DNA of 64,000 nt from Thermoplasmata archaeon (GCA_022749815.1 JAKIWV010000002.1:62001-126000), one strand, 5' to 3'. Shown: positions 26,788 to 36,948, counted from the first letter of the stretch. Program-made: numbers and translations. The notes: a model not told the origin generated them from the letters alone.

Positions 26788-28422
26788 GTGAAAGTTCTCG
26801 TGGTGAGCGGCGGAGTTATCTCCGGCCTCGGAAAGGGCATCACGACAGCCTCGCTCGCCCGACTGCTGAAGGCCCGGGGGATCTCGGTCACCGTCCTCAA
26901 GATCGACCCGTACCTGAACGTCGATGCCGGCACGATGAACCCATACCAGCATGGGGAGGTCTTCGTGCTCGACGACGGCACCGAGGTCGACCTCGACCTC
27001 GGAAACTACGAACGTTTCCTCGGTCAGAGCCTGACCGGAAGTCACAATATCACGACGGGCAAGATCTACCGCGCGGTCATCGAGAAGGAGCGCCGGGGGG
27101 ACTACCTCGGCAACACCGTTCAGATCATCCCGCACATCACGGGCGAGATCAAGCGCCAGATCCGCGAGGTCGCGCAGACGACCGGCGCCGACGTCGTCCT
27201 CGTCGAGGTCGGCGGAACGGTCGGCGACATCGAATCGATGCCGTTTCTCGAGGCGCTCCGGGAGCTTTCCTACGAGCTCGGAGAAGGTCACATGGCGTTC
27301 GTCCACACGACGTTGGTCCCCGTCGCCGGCCCCGTGGGCGAGCCGAAGACCAAGCCGACCCAACACTCGGTGCGCGAGCTTCGGGCCATCGGGATCCGAC
27401 CCTCGATGATCGTGGCCCGTGCCTCGGTGCCATTGACTCCGGAGATCAAGGCGAAGATCTCGCTCTTTTGCGACGTGCCGCCGGAGGCTGTGATCTCCGT
27501 CCCGGACCAGCAGGTCATCTACGAAGTGCCGCTCGTCCTGGAGGCCCAGGGGGTGGGCCAACTGCTCGCTCGCCAGCTGAGGCTTCCGGACCGGCCACCC
27601 GATTACGCTCGCTGGAAGGAGTTCCTGTCCACCTATCGGGCCAACAAGGGAGTCGTCGACGTGGCGTTCGTGGGAAAGTACACCGAGCTCAAGGACGCGT
27701 ACCTTTCCCACATCGAGGCGTTCCACCACGTTCAGGGAAACCTCGGATACGCCATCCAACTCACCTGGTACGATTCCGAAGACCTGCCACGCGACTCCGC
27801 CGCCGCGGCGCGCCTCCGTCGAGCCGACGCGATCCTCGTGGCTCCGGGGTTCGGAGCCCGAGGGGTCGAGGGAAAGATCCGAGCGATCGAGACCGCTCGA
27901 ACCATGGGCATTCCGTTCCTCGGCGTGTGCTATGGTTTCCAGCTCGCGGTCGTCGAGTTCGCCCAGAACGCCCTCGGTCTCTCGCAGGCGAACACGTCCG
28001 AGGTAGACCCCCATACCCCCGACCCCGTGGTCTGCTTGCTCGAGGAGCAGAAGGTAGTCGCCGACCTGGGAGGCACGATGCGCCTGGGCGCTCAGCGGGT
28101 CGAGCTCGTGGCCGGCAGTCGCATCGCCGAAATCTATGGTCGAACGGAGATCTGGGAGCGGCACCGGCACCGCTACGAGATCAACCCGGCCTATCTCGAC
28201 CGGATGCACGGGGAAGGCCTCGAAGTGACGGGGCGGTCCGTCGACGGTCGGGTCGAGTCGTTCGAGCTGCCAGCCCATCCCTTCTTCCTCGGCGTTCAGT
28301 ACCACCCCGAGCTGCTCTCCCGGCCGGAGACGCCGCACCCGCTCTACATGGCTCTCGTGCGGGCGGCGCTCGCGCGCAAGGAGGTGGCCGCTTCTGTCGC
28401 CCCCGCGGCGGCTCGCGCGTGA
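26788..28422 (+). CDS. pyrG: CTP synthase
   Basis: 544 residues, the family length. The amidoligase half begins [17 protein letters not shown], the typical ATP-binding start, and keeps GGTVGDIE. The glutaminase half carries the nucleophile C381 in GVCYGFQ and the His-Glu pair in QYHPE. The enzyme aminates UTP to CTP with glutamine nitrogen. GTG start supported by GGGAGG five bases upstream. It completes the pyrD-pyrK-pyrG group; aspS follows 25 bases later. Confidence 0.97.
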   Translation: MKVLVVSGGVISGLGKGITTASLARLLKARGISVTVLKIDPYLNVDAGTMNPYQHGEVFVLDDGTEVDLDLGNYERFLGQSLTGSHNITTGKIYRAVIEKERRGDYLGNTVQIIPHITGEIKRQIREVAQTTGADVVLVEVGGTVGDIESMPFLEALRELSYELGEGHMAFVHTTLVPVAGPVGEPKTKPTQHSVRELRAIGIRPSMIVARASVPLTPEIKAKISLFCDVPPEAVISVPDQQVIYEVPLVLEAQGVGQLLARQLRLPDRPPDYARWKEFLSTYRANKGVVDVAFVGKYTELKDAYLSHIEAFHHVQGNLGYAIQLTWYDSEDLPRDSAAAARLRRADAILVAPGFGARGVEGKIRAIETARTMGIPFLGVCYGFQLAVVEFAQNALGLSQANTSEVDPHTPDPVVCLLEEQKVVADLGGTMRLGAQRVELVAGSRIAEIYGRTEIWERHRHRYEINPAYLDRMHGEGLEVTGRSVDGRVESFELPAHPFFLGVQYHPELLSRPETPHPLYMALVRAALARKEVAASVAPAAARA

Positions 28423-28447
28423 GCTGCTCGCCCTCGCGGGATCTCCC

Positions 28448-29704
28448 GTGCGGATCGCGGGGCACCTCCAGGATTATCGGGCCCTCGGCGGCGTCGCGTT
28501 TGCCCTAGTCCGGGACGGCTCCGGCATCGCCCAGGTCACCTTGAAGAAGGAGACGACCGACCCCGCGCTCTTCGCGTTCTTTGCCTCCACGCCCCGGGAA
28601 TCGGTGATCCAAGTCGACGGGTTGGTTCAGACTTCGCCCAAAGCCCAACGCGGCATGGAATTGATCCCGACCCAGGCGGAGCTTCTCTCGCTCGCCCAGG
28701 TCCCGCTGCCCCTAGGGGTGGTGGACAAGGTCGGCGCCGAGCTCGATACCCGACTCAATCACCGCGTCATGGACTTGCGGAAGCCCGCGGTCCGCGCGAT
28801 CTTCGAGCTCCGGACCGCCCTGCTCGAAGGGCTCCGGCAGGCGTTCCTCTCCCGAGGGTTTCTCGAGGTCGAAACGCCGAAGATCCTCCGGCAGGGGGCC
28901 GAAGGCGGAGCGACGATGTTCGCGGTGGACTACTTCGACTCGCCGGCGTTCCTCGCCCAAAGCCCGCAACTCTACAAGCAGATGCTCATGAGCGCCGGCT
29001 TCGAACGCGTCTTCGAGATCGCCCCGGCCTTCCGAGCCGAGCCGTCCGATACCGTCCGCCATCTGACAGAATTCACGAGTGTCGACGGCGAAGTGGCCTA
29101 CATCCGCGATGGAGACGACGTCCGGCAGGTCCTCGAGGCCGCCCTCGCCGATACCCTCGCCACGGCCCGGACCCGGCTCGAATCGATGGGGAATCCGTTC
29201 GCGGAGAAGTTACCGGTCGCGCGCCCGCCGTTCCCCCGGATCCCGTTCGCCGAGTGCGAACAATTGCTGGAACGCCCCGGGGCCGAACAGGACCTCGCCA
29301 CCGAGGACGAGAAGCGCCTGGGAGAGATCCTCGTGGAGAAGTACGGCAACCCGTTCTATTTCCTCACCGACTTCCCGGCGGCCACCAAGACCCACACATT
29401 CTACGCCCATCGGTACGACGACCGGCCCAACCTCGTCGATTACTTCGACCTCGACTACCGCGGGATGGAGCTGGCCAGCGGGGGCCGGCGCGAGCATCGG
29501 CTGGACCGGCTGACGGCCAACATCCGGGTGGCCGGGTTAGACCCGGCGACGCTCGAGGGCTATCTCGAGGCATTCCGGTTCGGGATGCCGCCCCACGGGG
29601 GATGGGGGTTCGGCCTCGACCGCTTCGTCACGGTGCTGGCGGAGCTTCCGAACATCCGAGAGGCACGATTATTTCCTAGAGACCGCTACCGCCTGACCCC
29701 CTGA
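28448..29704 (+). CDS. aspS: Aspartyl-tRNA synthetase (archaeal type, probably Asp/Asn non-discriminating)
   Basis: 418 residues. An OB-fold anticodon domain leads into a class II catalytic core with motif 2 FRAEPSDTVRHLTEF and motif 3 GMPPHGGWGFGLDRF. The flexible loop and THTFYAHRYDD region match the archaeal AspRS family. The GTG start is 15-20 residues short of the usual N-terminus; the frame upstream codes for a plausible extension ([12 protein letters not shown]) back into pyrG but contains no ATG, GTG or TTG there, so a CTG start is possible. No GatCAB genes are in this window to settle whether Asn-tRNA is also charged. Confidence 0.92.
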   Translation: MRIAGHLQDYRALGGVAFALVRDGSGIAQVTLKKETTDPALFAFFASTPRESVIQVDGLVQTSPKAQRGMELIPTQAELLSLAQVPLPLGVVDKVGAELDTRLNHRVMDLRKPAVRAIFELRTALLEGLRQAFLSRGFLEVETPKILRQGAEGGATMFAVDYFDSPAFLAQSPQLYKQMLMSAGFERVFEIAPAFRAEPSDTVRHLTEFTSVDGEVAYIRDGDDVRQVLEAALADTLATARTRLESMGNPFAEKLPVARPPFPRIPFAECEQLLERPGAEQDLATEDEKRLGEILVEKYGNPFYFLTDFPAATKTHTFYAHRYDDRPNLVDYFDLDYRGMELASGGRREHRLDRLTANIRVAGLDPATLEGYLEAFRFGMPPHGGWGFGLDRFVTVLAELPNIREARLFPRDRYRLTP

Positions 29705-29724
29705 ACTTCGGGAGCAGGTCAACG

Positions 29725-31842
29725 ATGGTCACATCACCTCGCGTGCTCACCTCATCGGGCGAGCTCGCCGGCCGCTGGGCCGCCGTCTTCGAGGAGGCAG
29801 GGGTCCGGCCCCGGGTCCTGGAGCTCTCGAACCGCTTCCCCGAGGAGCGGTCATTGGAAATCCCGTTCTCCGCCCTCGAGAGCGCAGACACGGCGCTCGC
29901 CGACGAGATCCTGGTGCGGCCCGAGGAGGTCCTCGATTCCGGGGCGCGGGCGATGCGGGAGCTGCTGCCCGTCAGGGGTCCGGAGGCCCAAGGCCTCCGG
30001 CTCCGAGTGACGGGCCTACCGGCCACCGCCCATCGGGTCATCCGAGAGATCCGCGAGGGCGACCTGAACCGCTTCCTCGCGATCGAGGGCATCGTTCGCA
30101 AGGCGACGGAGGTCCGGCCCCAGATTCGTGACGCGGTGTTTTCGTGCGCCGCCTGCCGAGCTGAAGTGCATGAGCTCCAGGACGAGACGAGTCCGATCTT
30201 CCGAGAGCCGATCGAATGTTACACGGCCCAGGGCGGATGCGGTAAGCCCGCCAGCCGGACCCGGTTCCGGCTCCTGCCCGAGAAATCAGTTTACGTTGAT
30301 TCCCAACGGATCGAGATCCAGGAAAACCCGGAGAGCCTTCGGGGCGGGGCGCATCCCCAGGGCCTCTCAATCCTTCTCACAGAGGACCTGACGGGCCGGG
30401 TCATCCCGGGAAATCGCGTGGTCGCCGTCGGGATCCTGAAATCTCTCCAACGCGCGACCGCCTCACGGACTGGCGTGGTGCGCTCTACCACCTTCGATCT
30501 CATCCTCCTCGGGAATTCCCTCGAGTCCGAGCAACGCGAGTATGCGGAGATTGAGGTCTCCGAGGAGGAACTCCGGGAGATCCTCCTATGGCAGGGCGAC
30601 CCCACGGTCATCGACAAGATCGTGCTTTCTCTCGCACCGACAATCAAGGGGATGGAGGAAGAGAAGGAGGCAATCGCCCTCCAACTTTTCGGGGGCGTCG
30701 AGAAACGACAGCCCGACGGCATCCGGATTCGGGGCGACATCCATATTTTGTTGGTCGGAGACCCTGGAACTGCAAAGACCCAACTCCTACGCTACATCGC
30801 AGACGTTGCTCCCCGAGGAATCTACACGAGCGGCAAAGGCGCAACCGCGGCGGGCCTCACCGCCGCGGCGGTGAAAGACGACTTTGCCGGCGGCCGTTGG
30901 GTCCTCGAAGCCGGCTTGATGGTGCTGGCGGACGGCGGGGTCGCAGTGATCGACGAGCTCGACAAAATGACCCCCGAGGACTCCTCGGCGATGCACGAAG
31001 TCCTCGAAAGCGGAACCTGTTCGATTTCCAAGGCCGGCATCACGGCCACCTTGAACGCGCGCTGCACCGTGCTCGCTGCGGCCAACCCGCGGTTCGGCCG
31101 ATTCACTCCGGACCGCAGTTTCGCTGAGCAGGTGAACCTCCCCCCAACCCTCCTCTCTCGGTTTGACGTCATCTATTCGATCTTCGACCGTCCGGACCGC
31201 CAGAAGGACCGGTTGCTCGCGAACCGCATCCTCGAATCCCACCGAGCGGGCGAGGTCCGGGAGGTGGGCGCGGAAACGAGCGAGTCTCCCTCCGGCGGCG
31301 GTCCGTTCCCGCCCGAGTTCCTTCGGAAGTACATCGCTTATGCGCGACGGACCTTTCGACCGGTGCTCTCGCCCGAGGCACTCGCCTCGTTGGAGGATTA
31401 CTATGTCCAAGTCCGAAAACAAGGGGAAGACCCCAACGCGCCGGTCCCGATCACGGCCCGCCAACTCGAGGCGCTGGTTCGTCTCAGCGAGGCGTCGGCG
31501 AAGGCCCGGCTCTCCTCCGTGGTCACGATGGAAGATGCCCAACGGGCCATTAAGATCGTCACGAGCTTCCTCGCCCGAGTCGCTACCACTGAGGGTCGAC
31601 TTGACATCGATACCCTCGCGACGGGCGTCACGCACAGCCAACGGGAGCGCCTCGACCTGCTCCTCGACCTGATGCGGCGGCTCCAGACGGACAAGGGGAC
31701 CTTCTCGCTCGAGGAGCTGAAGGCCGAGGCGGAGAAGATCGGGATTCCCCCCGCTCGGGCGGACGCGTTGTTCTATTCGCTGCGGAACCAGGGCGAGGTC
31801 GTCGAGTCCCGGCCGAACCACTGGCAGTTGGTCCGGTTCTAG
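29725..31842 (+). CDS. mcm: Replicative helicase MCM
   Basis: 705 residues. The N-terminal domain has a zinc-binding group (CAAC, then Cys in IECYTAQGGC). The AAA+ core has the MCM-type Walker A starting at G345 (GDPGTAKT), Walker B VAVIDELDKM and the arginine-finger region LLSRFDVIY. A C-terminal winged-helix of about 75 residues follows. No intein is inserted at the Walker A or other common site. Archaeal MCM forms the hexamer that unwinds DNA at forks. It starts 20 bases after aspS. Confidence 0.97.
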   Translation: MVTSPRVLTSSGELAGRWAAVFEEAGVRPRVLELSNRFPEERSLEIPFSALESADTALADEILVRPEEVLDSGARAMRELLPVRGPEAQGLRLRVTGLPATAHRVIREIREGDLNRFLAIEGIVRKATEVRPQIRDAVFSCAACRAEVHELQDETSPIFREPIECYTAQGGCGKPASRTRFRLLPEKSVYVDSQRIEIQENPESLRGGAHPQGLSILLTEDLTGRVIPGNRVVAVGILKSLQRATASRTGVVRSTTFDLILLGNSLESEQREYAEIEVSEEELREILLWQGDPTVIDKIVLSLAPTIKGMEEEKEAIALQLFGGVEKRQPDGIRIRGDIHILLVGDPGTAKTQLLRYIADVAPRGIYTSGKGATAAGLTAAAVKDDFAGGRWVLEAGLMVLADGGVAVIDELDKMTPEDSSAMHEVLESGTCSISKAGITATLNARCTVLAAANPRFGRFTPDRSFAEQVNLPPTLLSRFDVIYSIFDRPDRQKDRLLANRILESHRAGEVREVGAETSESPSGGGPFPPEFLRKYIAYARRTFRPVLSPEALASLEDYYVQVRKQGEDPNAPVPITARQLEALVRLSEASAKARLSSVVTMEDAQRAIKIVTSFLARVATTEGRLDIDTLATGVTHSQRERLDLLLDLMRRLQTDKGTFSLEELKAEAEKIGIPPARADALFYSLRNQGEVVESRPNHWQLVRF

Positions 31843-31904
31843 AGGCGCCCCACCGCCACGCAGTCGTCATAAGCTCGGCCGCCGGTTCCGTACGGGTTCC
31901 GACC

Positions 31905-32228
31905 ATGGCCGACGGGCATGTGGAGGTGGTGATGCGCGTCCACCGGGTCCGCCGGGAGGTCGTTGTAGCCGCCTGCGACGCGGAACTGCTGGGCCGGGAG
32001 CTCCCCCTCGGCCGAGGAACGACGATGGTGAAGGTCTCTCCCCAATTCTACGGCGAACGACGGGTCCCGCGCGAGGAACTGGTTTGGGCGATCCAGCACG
32101 GCACGATCGTCAACCTGCTCGGGTCCCGGGTCTGCAAGATCGCCCAGGAGGAGGGGCTGCTCGCCGCCGACCATACGGGCACCCTGGGGGGTGTTCCCCA
32201 TGCCGAGATCGTCAGTTTCAACCCCTGA
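31905..32228 (+). CDS. DUF424 family protein
   Basis: 107 residues. The order EVVVAACDAELLG, then FYGERR, then NLLGSRVCKIAQEEGLL and the C-terminal GVPHAEIV match the conserved archaeal DUF424 family, whose function is not established. The ending overlaps the Nmd3-like gene by 29 bases, so the two are probably translated together, hinting at a link with ribosome assembly or translation. A TATA-like CATAAG lies about 35 bases upstream. Confidence 0.85.
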   Translation: MADGHVEVVMRVHRVRREVVVAACDAELLGRELPLGRGTTMVKVSPQFYGERRVPREELVWAIQHGTIVNLLGSRVCKIAQEEGLLAADHTGTLGGVPHAEIVSFNP

Positions 32229-33315
32229 GCCGCCGGCCGCCGACGAGTTCTGCGTCGTCTGCGGACGGACGGGAGTCCCTCTCGTCGACGGGGTCTGCAC
32301 CGACTGCGAAGCGGCCCGCCGGGCCCTCGTCTCGGTCCGGCCGCACGCGACCGTCATCCTGTGCCCCCAGTGCGGGGCACGCGAGGTGGGGAAGCACTGG
32401 GAGCGCGCCGGCACGTCGTCGATGCTCGGTTCGGAAGACCTTCTGCCGTTCCTCGTTCCCGACGAGGAGGCCGCCATTCGGCGCGTCGAGTGGCAGGAGA
32501 CCGGCGCCAACCCGTTGCTCAAAACGCTCCACGGGGACGTCCACGTCCGGTTCCGCGGCCTCGAGCGCTCGCTCCCTGTCGATTTCACCGTCCGGATCGT
32601 TCATCGCACGTGTCCCGACTGCAGCCGCCGGTCCGGCCACTACTACACCGCGCTGATCCAGCTGCGGGGACCGGAGGAAGGGTCGCGCCGCTCGGCCCAC
32701 GAACTACGGGAGCGCCTTCGGGAGATATGGGATGCCACGATGCCCAGCGCGCGCGCGGATTGGCGAGCCCATCACTCCTGGACCGAACAACGGCCGGAGG
32801 GCTGGGACCACTTCTTCACCGAGACGCTCGCGGCCAAGAACGTCGCCCGGCTCTTCAAGGACCGATTCGGCGCCGAGGTGAAGGACTCCGCGTCGCTCTA
32901 CGGGCGCAAAGACGGCCGGGACCTCTACCGGGTGACGTTCGCCGTCCGACTGCCCGTCCATCTCCCGGGCGATTACTACGTCGAGAAGGGTCGACTGTAT
33001 CGACTCGACCGTCCCTCGACCCGTGGAGGGTTCGAGGTGACTTCCACCGCCACGGGCACGACCGAGCTCTGGCCGGCGGCCACGGTGGAGAAAGCCCGCT
33101 GGGTGGGGGGACCCGACAAGAGAGTGCCGGTGCCGGTCCGCCGGGCGCCCGACGGAGTCGCCGAGGGGCAGCTCCCGGACTCCCTCGTCTGGGTCCCGGT
33201 GCGCGGGGAGCTCCCCGAGCCGGTCGACGGGCCCGTGGAGCTCGTCGTGGACGGCGAACACCTCTGGTACGTCGCGCCCCGGCTCCGCCGGCGACAAATC
33301 GAACGGCATCCTTAA
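32200..33315 (+). CDS. Nmd3-like zinc protein (60S maturation/export family)
   Basis: 371 residues from the ATG at 32200 inside the end of the DUF424 gene; a GTG at 32191 is also in frame. Three zinc-knuckle pairs appear: CVVC and CTDC, then CPQC, then CPDC, matching the N-terminal zinc domain of Nmd3. In eukaryotes Nmd3 escorts the large ribosomal subunit; in archaea it is thought to act in large-subunit maturation or initiation control. The eukaryotic export signals are absent, as in archaeal homologs. Confidence 0.88.
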   Translation: MPRSSVSTPEPPAADEFCVVCGRTGVPLVDGVCTDCEAARRALVSVRPHATVILCPQCGAREVGKHWERAGTSSMLGSEDLLPFLVPDEEAAIRRVEWQETGANPLLKTLHGDVHVRFRGLERSLPVDFTVRIVHRTCPDCSRRSGHYYTALIQLRGPEEGSRRSAHELRERLREIWDATMPSARADWRAHHSWTEQRPEGWDHFFTETLAAKNVARLFKDRFGAEVKDSASLYGRKDGRDLYRVTFAVRLPVHLPGDYYVEKGRLYRLDRPSTRGGFEVTSTATGTTELWPAATVEKARWVGGPDKRVPVPVRRAPDGVAEGQLPDSLVWVPVRGELPEPVDGPVELVVDGEHLWYVAPRLRRRQIERHP

Positions 33316-33318
33316 GAA
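33310..33318 (+). promoter_or_regulatory. TATA box for sepF
   Basis: CCTTAAGAA overlaps the nmd3 stop region and lies about 50 bases before the sepF ATG at 33365. It gives sepF its own promoter with a leader of about 25 bases. Confidence 0.45.
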
Positions 33319-33364
33319 CGGTCCCTCGCCTTTCGCGCCCTGTCGACACGGGGTGGAACCGGTC

Positions 33365-33745
33365 ATGATGAAGCGAAGTGGACTACTGCGACGGCATCAC
33401 GGAGACGAGACGCTAGAAGAGGGAAGCTTCCTGGACTTGGGCTCGATGGAGTTCGAGGACGAGGCGGAGGGCCTCGCGGGGGCGCGCGGCACGGTGCGTA
33501 TGGCGGAGATCATCCGGTTCGATGACCTCCACAACGCGACCAAGCTCGCGTATCAGGGCGACGTCGTCCTGATCGATTATACGTCGGTCTCGAACGACCA
33601 AATGACCCTCAAGCGGATGAGCGCCGACCTCAAGAACGTCGCCAAGGACATCGGCGGCGACGTGGCCGGTATCGCTAAGAACCTCATCTGTCTCACACCC
33701 GCGGGGATTCGGATCGATCGTCAAAAGGTCCGGGCCGGGTTCTGA
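33365..33745 (+). CDS. sepF: SepF-like cell division protein
   Basis: About 126 residues. The N-terminus (MMKRSGLLRRHHGDE) is followed by an acidic linker and the SepF core, with conserved blocks EIIRFDDLHNATKLAYQGDVV, DYTSV and a C-terminal KNLICLTPAGIRI. In archaea SepF links FtsZ to the membrane through an N-terminal amphipathic helix; an FtsZ-type division system can therefore be inferred although ftsZ is not in the window. ATG 33365 fits the family start; a GTG at 33353 would add four residues. Confidence 0.88.
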   Translation: MMKRSGLLRRHHGDETLEEGSFLDLGSMEFEDEAEGLAGARGTVRMAEIIRFDDLHNATKLAYQGDVVLIDYTSVSNDQMTLKRMSADLKNVAKDIGGDVAGIAKNLICLTPAGIRIDRQKVRAGF

Positions 33746-33778
33746 GCCGGCCCCTGAATCCCCGGAACGGGGATAGGG

Positions 33779-35302
33779 ATGCGATTCGCGCTGGACCGCC
33801 GGGAGGCCACGCAGGGAACCGTCGATGCGATCGCCGTAGGATTGGCGGAACGCGCCGAGAAAGAGGACGCCTTCCCTCGGGCGCTCGCCCGCGAGGACCA
33901 GGCCTACGGCAAATTCCTCTCCGGCGCCTGGGAACGCCGGGAGATCCGGGGCAAGCGGAAAGAAGTCACCGTCTTCCACCGCGCTGATGGGAAGGGACGC
34001 TTGCTGGTCGTCGGTCTCGGCCCCCGCACCCTGGTCGACACTGAAACGCTCCGCAACGCCGCCGCCGAGGTGGTGCGGGCGCTGAAGGGCCGGGGCGCCC
34101 GGACGCTCGGTTTCAAGCTCGCGTCGTTCGCGAACGAGCGCATCCCGGCGGAGACGGCCGTGCGCGCCCTCGTCGACGGAGCGGCGCTCGGCGGCTACGA
34201 ATTCCTCCGGTACAAGAGCTCGCACGAGGGCAAGATCGAGGAGACGACGGTCTTCCTCGGCGAGGAGGCCGCGCGCGAGGAGGCGCCGCTCCGCAAGGCC
34301 CTCGAGCAGGAGGAGGCCCTCGTCGAGACGGTCCTCTGGACGCGCGACATCGCCAACGTACCGGCGGACACCGCCACGCCCGAGTGGCTCGCCGAACAGG
34401 CCCGTGGCCTGGCCAAGGAGTTCGGCGTCAAGGTCACCGTCTTCGATGAAAAGAAGCTCGCCGAGATGAACTGCGGCGGAATTCTCGGGGTGGGGGGTGG
34501 CAGCGTCCATCCGCCGCGGCTGATCGTGCTCGAGTACGGCGGCGGCGCCCGAAGCGGGAAGACGGTCGCGGTCGTCGGCAAGGGGATCACCTTCGACTCC
34601 GGCGGGATCTCGCTCAAGCCCGCGCCGGGCATGTCGACGATGAAGTTCGACAAATCCGGCGCCTGCGCCGTTCTCGGGGTCGTTCGCGCCGCGGCGGTGC
34701 TCAAGGTCCCCCCGCGGGTGATCGGCGTCATGGCGTGCGCCGAGAATCTACCGGGACCGAGCGCCTATCGGCCGGGGGATGTCCTACGGACCCACGGCGG
34801 CAAGACGATCGAAGTGCTCAACACCGACGCCGAGGGGCGGGTCGTCCTGTCCGACGCGCTCGGCTACGTGGTCGAGAAGTACCACCCGGACCAGGTCGTC
34901 GACATGGCCACGCTGACGGGGGCGTGCGTCGTCGCGCTCGGCCCGGATATCGCCGGGCTCGTCTCCAACGACGAGGTCCTCGCGCAATCCCTTCTCGACG
35001 CCTCCCGGCAGACGGGCGAGACGGTCTGGCGGATGCCGCTGACGGACACCCATCGGGAAATGGTGAAGAGCGACGTGGGAGACGTGCGGAACTCCACCGA
35101 GCTCAAGGAGGGCGGCATGTTGACGGCGGCGGCCTTCCTCGAGAATTTCGTGGGGAAGACGGCCTGGGCGCACCTCGACATCGCGGGGCCGGCGATCTGC
35201 GACGGCCCGACGGCACGCTACGTGCCGTCGTACTTCAACCACGGGGCCACGGCGTTCGGCGTCCGGCTCGTCGCACGCTACCTGATGACCACGCCGAGGT
35301 AG
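33779..35302 (+). CDS. pepA: Leucyl aminopeptidase (M17, PepA family)
   Basis: 507 residues, family length. The N-terminal domain is divergent; the C-terminal metallopeptidase domain has the two metal/catalytic blocks: GKGITFDSGGISLKP with the catalytic Lys, and the NTDAEGR signature, plus NLPGPSAYRPGDV. It removes N-terminal residues from peptides, probably finishing peptides released by the proteasome. It starts 33 bases after sepF and converges with herA. Confidence 0.95.
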   Translation: MRFALDRREATQGTVDAIAVGLAERAEKEDAFPRALAREDQAYGKFLSGAWERREIRGKRKEVTVFHRADGKGRLLVVGLGPRTLVDTETLRNAAAEVVRALKGRGARTLGFKLASFANERIPAETAVRALVDGAALGGYEFLRYKSSHEGKIEETTVFLGEEAAREEAPLRKALEQEEALVETVLWTRDIANVPADTATPEWLAEQARGLAKEFGVKVTVFDEKKLAEMNCGGILGVGGGSVHPPRLIVLEYGGGARSGKTVAVVGKGITFDSGGISLKPAPGMSTMKFDKSGACAVLGVVRAAAVLKVPPRVIGVMACAENLPGPSAYRPGDVLRTHGGKTIEVLNTDAEGRVVLSDALGYVVEKYHPDQVVDMATLTGACVVALGPDIAGLVSNDEVLAQSLLDASRQTGETVWRMPLTDTHREMVKSDVGDVRNSTELKEGGMLTAAAFLENFVGKTAWAHLDIAGPAICDGPTARYVPSYFNHGATAFGVRLVARYLMTTPR

Positions 35303-35319
35303 GGCCTCCGGCCCCCGCC

Positions 35320-36768
35320 TCAGTTGGGAACGACCCGGACGCTCTCGCCGCCGTGGCGGGTCGACCGGGGTCGTACCTCGCAGAAGAGCGGGGTGTGGTA
35401 CCCTCCGCCGGTCACGAGGGCCGTGCCGACGGGAAGTCCCTGGATCATCTCGGTCATGCCGGGGGTCAGGCCCTCGATCGATTGGGCGATCGCCTTCAGG
35501 TCGAGGGGGTTCGTGACCTGCAAGATCAGCTGGGTGTTGCACTGGGAGAGGACGCTCTTGTCGATCCGGGCCGCGCGCTGGGTCACGACGCACAGCCCGA
35601 GGCCGAACTTCCGCCCCTCGCTCGCGATGGTCTTGAGCACCCGCGAGCAGCTCGCCGTTCCCTGCTGGGGGGCGAAGTTGTGCGCTTCTTCGATGACGAG
35701 GAAGAGGGGCGGGATCTTGCCCTTCTTCCGGCTCTCGAAGAGCGTGCTCGCGATGCGCGCTACGACAAGCTCCTGGATGTCGGGCGCGACTCCGCGGAGG
35801 TTGACGATGCTCGCCTTGCCCTCCTGCACCAACTCGGCGAGACTGGTGCCCTGGGGAGCGAGGAGTCGCGTCTGGTCCACGTACTCGAGCCGCTCATGGA
35901 GCGTATCGAGGATCCCGCCCTCGCCCCGCTCCGCGGCCCGTATCAGGTCCTTCACGGTATAGTCCGGACTGCCGGCTTGGACCTCCTCGAGGAGCTTGCG
36001 GAGGGGGCCCAGGAAATTCTTGATGTTCGTGAGACCCATGAAGACGAGCAGGTCCCGCGGGTCCAGGTGGCGCAGCGAGAACGTGAGTGGCTTCGCGCTG
36101 GCGTTCAGCGTCGGGTCCGGGGAGAACTCGAGGACCCGACTCGCGAAGCCTTGCGCGTCGACGTGGAATCGCTCGCTGTGGCCGTTCTTGTCGCTCGCGA
36201 AGCGGAGCGAACCATACTCGCCGTGGGGGTCGATGATCACGCAGGTGACGTGATGTCGGAGCAGCTCCTCGACGATCACGCCGAGCAGGTAGCTCTTCCC
36301 CCCTCCGGTTTTTGACAGGACGGACATGTGACGTTGGAAGAGCGTATTGATGTCGAGCTCGACGCGCAGCGAGTGGCCCCGAAGAAGCCCCACGTACGCC
36401 CCGGAATTGGCGTGCTTCTTCAGGCCCAGCACCTCGGCGATGAGGCCCTCCTCGGCCTGGTACACCTTCGCTCCCGGCCGGAACGGGATCGTGGGCACCT
36501 TGACGAGGCCGCCACTCTCCCGATAGCCGATGATCTGGACGATGCCAATCAAGTTCTCGTGGATCGGAGTGTCCGCGCCGTGCACGAGCGCCTCGGCCCG
36601 TTCCAGGTCGAGGTCGCTCTTTCGGCGCAGATCGTCGAGCTGGCAAAGGACCGGCCCGTGGAGCTCATCCTCGACGGCGAGGTAATCGCCCCGCTCGACG
36701 GGGCGGTTGAGGCTGAGCTGGAATCGCCCTAGCCCGACATCGCCGTAGATGCGGCCGACCTCGTCCAC
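35320..36768 (-). CDS. herA: HerA-type DNA translocase ATPase
   Basis: 482 residues from a GTG. A small N-terminal HAS-barrel leads into a RecA/FtsK-like motor with Walker A SKTGGGKS near residue 150 and Walker B FLVIEEAHNFAP. HerA works with the NurA nuclease and Mre11-Rad50 in DNA end resection; nurA is not in this window. The GTG at 36768 lies 28 bases from a TATA-like element, so the message is probably leaderless. It diverges from the COG1340 gene. Confidence 0.92.
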   Translation of the reverse strand: MDEVGRIYGDVGLGRFQLSLNRPVERGDYLAVEDELHGPVLCQLDDLRRKSDLDLERAEALVHGADTPIHENLIGIVQIIGYRESGGLVKVPTIPFRPGAKVYQAEEGLIAEVLGLKKHANSGAYVGLLRGHSLRVELDINTLFQRHMSVLSKTGGGKSYLLGVIVEELLRHHVTCVIIDPHGEYGSLRFASDKNGHSERFHVDAQGFASRVLEFSPDPTLNASAKPLTFSLRHLDPRDLLVFMGLTNIKNFLGPLRKLLEEVQAGSPDYTVKDLIRAAERGEGGILDTLHERLEYVDQTRLLAPQGTSLAELVQEGKASIVNLRGVAPDIQELVVARIASTLFESRKKGKIPPLFLVIEEAHNFAPQQGTASCSRVLKTIASEGRKFGLGLCVVTQRAARIDKSVLSQCNTQLILQVTNPLDLKAIAQSIEGLTPGMTEMIQGLPVGTALVTGGGYHTPLFCEVRPRSTRHGGESVRVVPN

Positions 36769-36791
36769 GACCTGTTGGAGCGAGCGGACCG

Positions 36792-36800
36792 TTCATTAGC
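36792..36800 (-). promoter_or_regulatory. TATA-like element for herA
   Basis: On the - strand this reads GCTAATGAA, centred 28 bases before the herA GTG. It is the only AT-rich run near that start. Confidence 0.45.
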
Positions 36801-36883
36801 TTGCCGTGGGACAGGAATCGACTCGCCTCACCGGGGACCGCTCCGGTCGCTTCGCTCGGCGGGGTTCGCCCCGAGGGGCAAGA

Positions 36884-36891
36884 CCTTAAAT
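36884..36891 (+). promoter_or_regulatory. TATA box for the COG1340 gene
   Basis: CCTTAAAT lies about 60 bases before the TTG start at 36949. The predicted leader of about 35 bases contains GGTGA at 36941-36945, complementary to the archaeal 16S tail. Confidence 0.55.
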
Positions 36892-36948
36892 CGGCCCCTC
36901 CTGTCGAACACCGTCCCGGTGGTAGTTCTCGATCCCGGGCGGTGACCC

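Noticed and set aside
29725-31842. Intein in MCM
   Set aside because: The gene has normal length and an uninterrupted Walker A region; no intein splice motifs.
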